Shown here: piece after piece, positions 7,826 to 13,919 of the stretch
Position numbering within the stretch: the stretch's first letter is position 1
Layout of the letters: each line of letters begins with the position of its first letter
Origin: a virus
Reading direction: 5' to 3' (one strand)
IMG/VR virus record: IMGVR_UViG_3300030104_000569
Coordinates: 1-25,988 of that record
Length of the DNA stretch: 25,988 nt
Notes under the pieces: generated by a model
Database searches by the model: none
What the model was told of the DNA's origin: nothing
The model's input: the letters and a program-made list of their open reading frames with translations, nothing else
Position numbers and translations under genes: made by a program

Positions 7826-7857
7826 GTAGGCGGCTTCAGTCTCCCTTAGCCGCCTAC
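7826..7857 (-). promoter_or_regulatory. GC-rich hairpin between SSB-like and primase genes
   Basis: This is a perfect 10-bp inverted repeat (GTAGGCGGCT and AGCCGCCTAC) with a 12-nt loop. In the minus-strand transcript it begins 8 nt after the SSB-like stop and ends just before the primase start. The stem is 7/10 G:C in a genome that is mostly A+T. No U-run follows on either strand, so it does not look like a classic intrinsic terminator. It could stabilise the upstream mRNA 3' end, be an RNase processing site, or limit primase translation. The loop contains AGGGAG, which resembles a Shine-Dalgarno sequence but is too far from the start to serve it directly. Confidence 0.6.
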
Positions 7858-7865
7858 TATTCACA

Positions 7866-8591
7866 CTATTTACCGGACAAACTAGTGTAAAATTTCTTAG
7901 CACGTTCGTATAAAGCAGCGTCTTTAACTTGACTCTCTTTAACGACATTGTAACCGTACCATTGGTTACCTTTACCAGAATTTAAAACAGTTGTTAGTTT
8001 ATAAGAGTGGCTAAATGATGGTGGTGTGTAAGAACCATTCTTTCCATCAAGTGAAATAGACATCATCATAGAATTCCATTTCCTGCTTATCTTACCTTGA
8101 GATGAACTCATGGATATTAAAGCTTGTTCAGCTCCTCCGTCATCTCCAACAACCAATACATAGTGTTGGCCAACAGTTAGAATATAGTTACCATTTTCTA
8201 ATCTATCTTTACCTCCACCATCTTTAGTTGTTGATTCTAGAATGTCTGACCCATCTGGAAAAAGGTTTTCTGGTCTACCAGAACCTGTCCCAAAGTCAGC
8301 CCATTCTTGGTACTCTAACTTATAATGACATGGAATAACCGATACCCCATTTGCTCCATCATACAGTTTTTTAGTAACTGTATTTAAAAGCATACCAGGT
8401 TCTGCACCGTCAACATAATTTTGATTACGTTTCTGTGCTTCCCCAGAGCCATTCTGTAAAAGTTTTAAGATAGGTAAAGCCAAACTACTTGTCTTTACAT
8501 TCTCAAAACCTGACGCAGCATCATCTTCAAATAATATAGATGAAGGTAAGCCCGCCTCTTTCTTTATCGCTACTTGTTTCTCGTCACTCAT
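7866..8591 (-). CDS. Putative single-stranded DNA-binding / replication-associated protein
   Basis: This is a 241-residue soluble protein whose ATG is preceded by AGGAGATAG (good Shine-Dalgarno). From memory, the pattern (FENV...LALPILKLLQNGSGE, then GAEPGMLLNTVTKKLYDG, then GVSVIPCHYKLEYQEW) is a conserved phage family found beside DNA polymerase and primase genes and sometimes annotated as ssDNA-binding. The middle is beta-rich with aromatics (YQEWADF, YILTVGQHYVLVVG). A glycine-rich stretch falls near 120. The C-terminus is a helix without the acidic tail of E. coli SSB. It lies between the coiled-coil protein and the primase, the expected place for an SSB. The SSB role is inferred from position and recalled family resemblance only. 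Confidence 0.62.
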   Translation of the reverse strand: MSDEKQVAIKKEAGLPSSILFEDDAASGFENVKTSSLALPILKLLQNGSGEAQKRNQNYVDGAEPGMLLNTVTKKLYDGANGVSVIPCHYKLEYQEWADFGTGSGRPENLFPDGSDILESTTKDGGGKDRLENGNYILTVGQHYVLVVGDDGGAEQALISMSSSQGKISRKWNSMMMSISLDGKNGSYTPPSFSHSYKLTTVLNSGKGNQWYGYNVVKESQVKDAALYERAKKFYTSLSGK

Positions 8592-8593
8592 TT

Positions 8594-9145
8594 CTATCTC
8601 CTTGTTATTTTTGTACTGTTACCCGCGTAAGTTTTAAATAAGTCAGAGGGCATCTCACGTCCAGCTTCAAGACGCTCCCTGACTACTGCTTTAAGTGTCT
8701 GAGCATGAACCCCTATTTTCTGGACTGGTTCATATCCCTGACCTTTTGCAAGGTCTGCGTAAACGCTCGCCTTGTTGTCTTCGCCTCGACCAAAGGTAAC
8801 GGTAATATCATTTTTAATAATATCACCTAAGTCGTTGTCTCGAAGCCATTGAAAAGCTTGTTCCTGATGTTCAGGTAAGATAGCAGCACTATAGAATTTT
8901 TTTATTTCTACAGCCTCGCCGTCTTTAAGCTTTAATTTTGTAATATGCATCTTCTCCATCATCTCAGGTATTTCAAACTGAGATAATACTTTAGCTTGCT
9001 CTTTAAGTTTAGAGACGCTTTTTTCTGCATTTGCAATTTCGTCCTCTAAATTTTTTAATTCTATAACTTTACTAGACAAACTTTTAGCTGCGTCTGCCTG
9101 TGTTACAGATTGTACTCTATCTTTTTCATAGTCTATTTGACTCAT
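8594..9145 (-). CDS. Coiled-coil phage protein of unknown function in the replication block
   Basis: I chose the ATG at 9145 (183 aa) because AGAGGTG lies about 7 nt upstream. An in-frame ATG at 9163 lacks such a site. The first 35 residues are polar, and about 24-55 form a Leu/Lys/Glu-rich coiled coil. A beta-like segment (KLKLKDGEAVEIKKFYSA) follows at about 68-88. The C-terminal segment about 140-170 (VHAQTLKAVVRERLEAG, then MPSDLF) resembles, from memory, the ending of small proteins found beside SSB-like genes in other podoviruses. It overlaps the upstream gene by 20 nt and stops just before the SSB-like start. No catalytic motif is visible. A structural or adaptor role in replication or recombination is a guess. 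Confidence 0.78.
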   Translation of the reverse strand: MSQIDYEKDRVQSVTQADAAKSLSSKVIELKNLEDEIANAEKSVSKLKEQAKVLSQFEIPEMMEKMHITKLKLKDGEAVEIKKFYSAAILPEHQEQAFQWLRDNDLGDIIKNDITVTFGRGEDNKASVYADLAKGQGYEPVQKIGVHAQTLKAVVRERLEAGREMPSDLFKTYAGNSTKITRR

Positions 9146-9512
9146 CGATTTCACCTCTTTCATGTATGTTAAACTCAGTTGAGTAGTACATTTTTTCCTG
9201 CCTGTCCCAAGTTAACGTTTTATACTTTCCATTGTTAATATCACACGCAACAGCAATTGCCAAACCTATAACTTTTGGATCTCCAGATAAAAGTAAATAA
9301 TCTTCATCAGAAAAATCTTTTAATAAACGTCTAAGTTGATAAGTTATTGGTCCTGGACTTCTTACGATTTGTGTATCTTCTTTAAGAAGAACTTTTATCT
9401 GACCAAATTTTTGTGCACCAACAATATTATATTTTGGACGACCTATTTTTGTACCAGGAACTTCTTGTAGCAGATAAACTATCGGCTCACTGTTTAATGT
9501 TTTTTCTTTCAT
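9126..9512 (-). CDS. Small conserved protein, first gene of the replication block
   Basis: This is a 128-residue protein starting at the ATG 9512-9510. A frame extension to a TTG at 9521 is rejected because that codon lies inside the -10 element of the promoter. The promoter places the transcript start at about 9513, so the mRNA would be leaderless or nearly so. The sequence begins with a Lys/Glu-rich segment and continues with YLLQEVP and a GRPKYNIVGA segment. It includes a FSDEDYLLLSGDPKVIGLAIAVA region, suggesting a mixed alpha/beta domain, and ends acidic. It has no recognised domain. Being first after a near-consensus promoter, it is likely expressed early and strongly and could be a regulator, but no helix-turn-helix is evident. 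Confidence 0.75.
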   Translation of the reverse strand: MKEKTLNSEPIVYLLQEVPGTKIGRPKYNIVGAQKFGQIKVLLKEDTQIVRSPGPITYQLRRLLKDFSDEDYLLLSGDPKVIGLAIAVACDINNGKYKTLTWDRQEKMYYSTEFNIHERGEIDESNRL

Positions 9513-9514
9513 GC

Positions 9515-9543
9515 TTGACAATATAATCTTTTACATTTATATT
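9515..9543 (+). promoter_or_regulatory. Sigma70-type promoter for the SNF2-like helicase gene
   Basis: A consensus -35 TTGACA at 9515-9520, a 17-bp spacer, and a -10 TATATT (5/6 match) at 9538-9543. The predicted start is near 9550, about 14 nt before the ATG at 9564. The leader is purine-rich (AGAAAGAAAA) with only a weak Shine-Dalgarno. Confidence 0.75.
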
Positions 9544-9548
9544 GTCAA
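9520..9548 (-). promoter_or_regulatory. Sigma70-type promoter for the replication block
   Basis: On the minus strand TTGACA lies at 9548-9543 and TATATT at 9525-9520, with a 17-bp spacer. This mirrors the plus-strand promoter exactly. The predicted transcription start (about 9513) coincides with the ATG at 9512, implying a leaderless message for the first gene. I saw no other clear promoter in the leftward block, so this one may serve the entire replication operon. Confidence 0.75.
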
Positions 9549-9563
9549 CTAGAAAGAAAAAAA

Positions 9564-10997
9564 ATGATAAATTATAAATTTAAGACTAAACCTTACGCGC
9601 ATCAATTAACTGCCTTAGAAAAGTCATGGGAGAAACAAGTTTACGCCTATTTTATGGAAATGGGTACAGGTAAATCAAAGGTATTAATTGACAATATATC
9701 AATGCTTTACGACAAAGGTAAGATTAATGCTGCCTTAATTATAGCTCCAAAAGGAGTATACCAAAACTGGCATGATTCTGAGATACCCACACACTTAGTA
9801 GATCACATAGATAAAAAAATGGTCTTGTGGCAAGCCATGATTACAAGAACACAGGAAAAAAAATTAGAAACTTTGTTTGAAGCAGGAGAAGAATTACATA
9901 TTTTAATTATGAATGTAGAAGCTTTTTCTACTAAAAAAGGCGTAGCGTTTGCTAATAAATTTTTAAATTGTCATAATACACTAATTGCAATTGATGAGTC
10001 TACCACTATTAAAAACCCTGGTGCTAAACGTACAAAAAATATTTTAGCTTTATCTAAACAATCTAAATATAGAAGAATACTTACAGGTTCTCCTGTAACT
10101 AAATCACCATTAGACTTATATACACAATGCCAGTTTTTGGACTCTTGGTTATTGGGGCATGCTTCTTATTATGGGTTTAGAACTAGATACGCCGTAATGC
10201 GTAATGCAAACTTTAGTGGTAGGACTGTACAGATTGTTGTTGGCTATAGAAATTTAGCGGAATTATCTTCTAAATTAGAGCCTTTTTCATACAGAGTATT
10301 AAAAGACGATTGCTTAGATTTACCTGAAAAAACATTTATTAAACGTATAGTACAACTAAGTCCAGATCAATCTAAACTATATTTACAGATGAAAGAAAAA
10401 GCGCTTGCAGTATTAAATGGTAAGATGGTCAGTACAACAACTGTAATGACTCAACTTATGAGACTACAACAAATAACATGTGGGCACTTTACTGCTGATG
10501 ATGGCTCTACTCAAGAGATACCTAATAATCGTATAGACGAGTTAGTAGATGTGCTAGGTGAGATTGAAGGTAAAGTTGTCATATGGGGCCATTGGCAAAA
10601 AGATATGACGCAGATAATAAAAGCAATAGTTAAAGAGTATGGAGAAAAATCTGTTGTAGATTATTATGGTTTAACACCTAAAGAAGATAGACAAAGTAAT
10701 ATAAATAAATTTCAAAACGATCCAGAATGTAGGTTCTTTGTAGGAACGCCAGCAACGGGTGGTTATGGTATTACTCTTACGGCTGCATCAACCATGATTT
10801 ATTATTCTAATGGTTATGATCTTGAAAAGAGAACACAATCACAAGCCAGAATAGATCGTATTGGCCAAAAATATCCTATGACTTATATTGATATAATTTG
10901 TAAAGATACTGTTGATGAAAGAATTGTAAAAGCTCTTCGTAAAAAAATTAATATAGCTAGTCAAGTTATGGGTGAAGAACTTAAAGCTTGGATATAG
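9564..10997 (+). CDS. SNF2-family (superfamily 2) helicase/ATPase
   Basis: The 477-residue protein has both RecA-like lobes of an SNF2-type DNA translocase. The Q-like motif PYAHQ is at 10-14 and Walker A EMGTGKS at 32-38. Motif Ia is around LIIAPKGVYQNW (58-69). Motif II is IAIDEST (141-147, DEST in place of DEAH) and motif III is TGSPV (174-178). Motif V is around GYGITLTAAS (400-409) and motif VI QARIDRIGQ (427-435). No nuclease or other fused domain is present, so it is a minimal SNF2 core. It is the only plus-strand gene, with its own promoter, diverging from the replication block. Phage SNF2 helicases are often placed with replication or recombination proteins; a role in remodelling forks, stripping bound proteins or countering host defence is possible but not shown. 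Confidence 0.93.
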   Translation: MINYKFKTKPYAHQLTALEKSWEKQVYAYFMEMGTGKSKVLIDNISMLYDKGKINAALIIAPKGVYQNWHDSEIPTHLVDHIDKKMVLWQAMITRTQEKKLETLFEAGEELHILIMNVEAFSTKKGVAFANKFLNCHNTLIAIDESTTIKNPGAKRTKNILALSKQSKYRRILTGSPVTKSPLDLYTQCQFLDSWLLGHASYYGFRTRYAVMRNANFSGRTVQIVVGYRNLAELSSKLEPFSYRVLKDDCLDLPEKTFIKRIVQLSPDQSKLYLQMKEKALAVLNGKMVSTTTVMTQLMRLQQITCGHFTADDGSTQEIPNNRIDELVDVLGEIEGKVVIWGHWQKDMTQIIKAIVKEYGEKSVVDYYGLTPKEDRQSNINKFQNDPECRFFVGTPATGGYGITLTAASTMIYYSNGYDLEKRTQSQARIDRIGQKYPMTYIDIICKDTVDERIVKALRKKINIASQVMGEELKAWI

Positions 10998-11023
10998 GAA
11001 ATTATAGGACTTACGTATAGGTG

Positions 11024-11221
11024 CTACAATTTTTGTATTAAGACTACAATTACGCCGCCCATGCCGGTCATAACGGCTCCCATAGATACTAAAAGTATTC
11101 TTTCTATTCTAGTAATATGAGCTTGTAGTTGGTTCATTCTATCGTAAGTTTGCTTTTGCATTATTCTGCAAAGCTTTTCGTGAGAGTCTATTCTTTGTAT
11201 TGCTTCTTGTTTACTTGGCAT
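11024..11221 (-). CDS. Small membrane protein, holin-like / XhlA-like
   Basis: This is a 65-residue protein with an amphipathic, charged N-terminal half (about 5-40, heptad-like Leu/Ile spacing) and one C-terminal transmembrane segment (about 42-61, Gly/Met/Val-rich), ending QKL. The layout matches small XhlA-type membrane proteins and some class III or pinholin-like lysis proteins. It is the last gene of the virion block and overlaps the upstream stop by 11 nt, with GGTAGG as a modest Shine-Dalgarno. No endolysin gene is adjacent, so the lysis assignment rests on size and topology only. Its stop codon faces the SNF2 stop 26 nt away. Confidence 0.7.
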   Translation of the reverse strand: MPSKQEAIQRIDSHEKLCRIMQKQTYDRMNQLQAHITRIERILLVSMGAVMTGMGGVIVVLIQKL

Positions 11222-13919
11222 ATTTACCTACCCAATAACAAATTGGCTCAAGAATTTTTCTATAGACTCTACCTAATAAATGTCTCTTGCCTCTCGCTTT
11301 TTGTCTGATGTCTATAGTTCTGTGAACTGCTATGTGTTCTAAAATTTTTTTAACTATTCTATTAGTTGTCCCATCTTGTTTTGCATACTTAACTAATGGT
11401 AAGAATATTTTATGATATCCTTTTTGATATTCTGGAGATAGATGATCTCTTGCATATTTTATCCAAATTTTATTTCTAAAAGATCCAAAACCATAAGACT
11501 GGTTCATCATAGTGCAAACTATTTTACCACCTTGACTTGGTGGTCCGCCACCTCCACCACCTCTACTTGGTGGTCCACCAGTTCTCACATTACTGTAATC
11601 AGGTTGACTAGGTGCGCTTGGTCTTGAACTAACTGATGGTGGTCCGCCTCTGCCCCTATCCGGTATACTTTTAGGTGCAGGTGCAGGTCCAAATTCTCCG
11701 CCGCCACCTTGATCAACAAATCCTCCTCCTGGATCAAAACTAGGTGCGCTTGGTGGAGGACTATCATCTCTTTGATTCATTCTCTCCTGAGCTTTTCGTG
11801 CTTCTTCTTCTCTAGCTTTAGCTTTCTCAGCTGCTGCTATTTGTTCTTGCATTGCTCTTTGATCGTCTACACGTTGTTTATCTTCTCGTTGTTTTACAAT
11901 TCTGTCTTTTTCTTGTCGTGTATCAAACTCACTCATAGGCTGAGTTATAATTTCATTAGGAAAAACATAACTTTCTTGATAAGGATCTATTTCACCTATT
12001 TCAATAGGTGTTCTAGCTCCTGGCATTTGAATACCAGTTGGTTGTGTCATTGCTGCTCTTGCTTCTGCAAGACTCATTGCAGCTGGATCTACTGGTGTCT
12101 CTATTGGTTCATCAAAAGCAGTCATGTCAAACTCGTCCATTAAATCAGGAAGATCTGGTCTTCCTGCTAAAGTTCCTTTTGTTGGTTGATCAACCATACC
12201 CATAATTGGATCTCTGTATATATCTTTTCCACTAATAATTTCTTGATACTGTATTTGCTCTTCTGGTGTTATGTTTCCTGATACACCTTGAATGTTTCTA
12301 ACCGTATCATCTATTGCTTCGCCAATAGGTTGATCAGCCACAGCTTCACCCATACCTAATAGTGATTGTATTCCTTGATAAGCACCTGAAGCTAGTGTTC
12401 CTGTTACCGCTCCTAGTCCCATTGTTTTTCTTGCATCAAAAGCACTTAATCTGTTGTAGGTTTCATTTGAAATTTTTCCTTCTCGTACAGCATCTTTTAA
12501 TTTTTCTGTGTTATCAAAATGCTGTTTTCTATTAATAGGGTTTAAAGCATCTACAGGAGTTCCTGTTTTTGACGCTCCTTCTGGTAACGTTTCGTAAGTA
12601 GGTATTCCTCCTGCAATATTTATATTATTAGCTGCAGCTACTTCTTGTAGTGTGGGTTCTGTACCCATTATATCAAACTCTCCAACTCCTGTATCTATAC
12701 CTGCAAAAGGATTAACTCCTGCAGTAGTTTTCATTGTTCCAATGTCTGTGTCTATTGTAGGTTCTGCATATTGTCTGTCAGGTATACCTAAAAAAGGATC
12801 TGTTGGTTGAATTCCTGCTCTAGTTTTTGCTGCTTCTAATTCTGCAAGACCAGCATCTCCTGTGTCTTGTATATCCCCTGAGAATAAATCTAATCTATCT
12901 TTTTCTTTTGCTTTTGCTTCGTCAAGATCAGTTAATGTTTGTAATAAATTAGTATCTACATCTCCTGTATAACTTCCTGCTCTTACATCTGCTATTTCAG
13001 CATCTGTCATATTGTATTTGTCTTTCAAAGTATTTTCTATATTGCCAATTCTTTTATCGTAAGCATCTTGTAATCCGTAAGTTGGTTCACTAATACCAGG
13101 AATTCCTCCTGACACAGGATTGTACCCTGCCATAAGACCACTTTGTATTGTGCCATCTTTAACATCATACAGTTCATTTAATGCTGTTTGTCTTGGATCT
13201 TGTTTTGGTAACATTTCTCCAACAGCTTGAATCGCTGTACCTAATAAAGGTATTCCTGTAACTTTAGAACCTGCTAAGTTTGCTATAGCTTCTCCAGCCA
13301 TGTTAGTTATATCCATTCCTTGATTCTTAAGATTAGTAAAAAAGTTACCTACGTCTTCTCCAGTAGCAAGAAATTTATTTTTTGCAGTTTCCCAAAAAGA
13401 TGGATCTTTCTGAGTGTAATCTATTTTTTCTCTTGGGTCAGCTAAAGTTCCTGCAACATCAGAATAATCTCCTGGTGCAAACACATCTCCAGTTTTAGGA
13501 TCTACTATATTTCCTGATGTAGGTTGACCTGTTACTGGATCTGTTGCTGATAAAACATTTGGAGATGTTTCTATAAAAGGAGCAGTTGTAGGTATAGTGG
13601 TAGATGTTATTGGCGCTGTGGTCGTTGCAGATACTGTTCCTCCACCACCGCCTCCGTCTGATCCTCCTGGTAAAGACACGTTTACATTTGATGCCGTTGG
13701 TGTTTGCGGTAATCTAGGTAATCCACCAGAAAAATATGCTAATAAATCAGTAAAAGAAGATTGTAGTGTGGGATCATATTTTACACCTGGAAGTGTTGAT
13801 ATACCACCTAACAATTCTTTTCTTGTTGGCGTTGTAGTCGCTAATTTAGATACATCTAATTGTTGATCAACTAAATTTGGATCTGTTACTACAAACGATT
13901 TAAAATCTTCTCTAGACAT
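11211..13919 (-). CDS. Large Gly/Pro-rich virion-associated protein with conserved C-terminal domain
   Basis: The 902-residue protein starts at 13919 with TAATG overlap to the upstream stop. An N-terminal region of about 70 residues is followed by a Gly/Ser/Thr/Pro linker (about 75-125, including a run of Gly). A long, mostly polar, probably partly disordered middle comes next. Then there is a Gln/Arg/Glu/Ala-rich coiled coil near 680-720 and a second Gly/Pro/Ser linker (about 725-795). The last 103 residues are different: a basic, Tyr- and Lys-rich domain (MNQSYGFGSFRNKIW... to YWVGKYAK). I recall this domain as conserved at the end of otherwise variable marine phage proteins. The position after the internal-virion-like genes suggests a structural or ejected protein. 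Function is unknown. Confidence 0.82.
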   Translation of the reverse strand: MSREDFKSFVVTDPNLVDQQLDVSKLATTTPTRKELLGGISTLPGVKYDPTLQSSFTDLLAYFSGGLPRLPQTPTASNVNVSLPGGSDGGGGGGTVSATTTAPITSTTIPTTAPFIETSPNVLSATDPVTGQPTSGNIVDPKTGDVFAPGDYSDVAGTLADPREKIDYTQKDPSFWETAKNKFLATGEDVGNFFTNLKNQGMDITNMAGEAIANLAGSKVTGIPLLGTAIQAVGEMLPKQDPRQTALNELYDVKDGTIQSGLMAGYNPVSGGIPGISEPTYGLQDAYDKRIGNIENTLKDKYNMTDAEIADVRAGSYTGDVDTNLLQTLTDLDEAKAKEKDRLDLFSGDIQDTGDAGLAELEAAKTRAGIQPTDPFLGIPDRQYAEPTIDTDIGTMKTTAGVNPFAGIDTGVGEFDIMGTEPTLQEVAAANNINIAGGIPTYETLPEGASKTGTPVDALNPINRKQHFDNTEKLKDAVREGKISNETYNRLSAFDARKTMGLGAVTGTLASGAYQGIQSLLGMGEAVADQPIGEAIDDTVRNIQGVSGNITPEEQIQYQEIISGKDIYRDPIMGMVDQPTKGTLAGRPDLPDLMDEFDMTAFDEPIETPVDPAAMSLAEARAAMTQPTGIQMPGARTPIEIGEIDPYQESYVFPNEIITQPMSEFDTRQEKDRIVKQREDKQRVDDQRAMQEQIAAAEKAKAREEEARKAQERMNQRDDSPPPSAPSFDPGGGFVDQGGGGEFGPAPAPKSIPDRGRGGPPSVSSRPSAPSQPDYSNVRTGGPPSRGGGGGGPPSQGGKIVCTMMNQSYGFGSFRNKIWIKYARDHLSPEYQKGYHKIFLPLVKYAKQDGTTNRIVKKILEHIAVHRTIDIRQKARGKRHLLGRVYRKILEPICYWVGKYAK

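Larger units (their letters stand above)
9515..9548. promoter_or_regulatory. Perfect inverted repeat shared by two divergent promoters (possible operator)
   Basis: The arms are TTGACAATATAA (9515-9526) and its exact reverse complement (9537-9548), separated by 10 nt. Each arm holds the -35 box of one promoter and overlaps the -10 box of the other, so RNA polymerase could occupy only one direction at a time. The symmetry could also be a binding site for a dimeric repressor or activator; no such regulator is recognisable in the window. Confidence 0.85.

Noticed and set aside
7826-7857. Hairpin as a standard intrinsic terminator
   Set aside because: No U-run follows the stem on either strand, and replication genes essential for the phage continue downstream.
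9513-9521. Upstream TTG start for the 128-residue gene
   Set aside because: This codon lies within the predicted -10 box, so it would not be transcribed.
11709-12143. Plus-strand 144-codon frame
   Set aside because: Low-complexity Ser/Phe/Cys-rich translation antisense to the coiled-coil part of the 902-residue gene, with no ribosome site.
13597-13866. Plus-strand Pro-rich 89-codon frame
   Set aside because: The Pro run is simply the complement of the Gly run of the 902-residue gene; no start signal.
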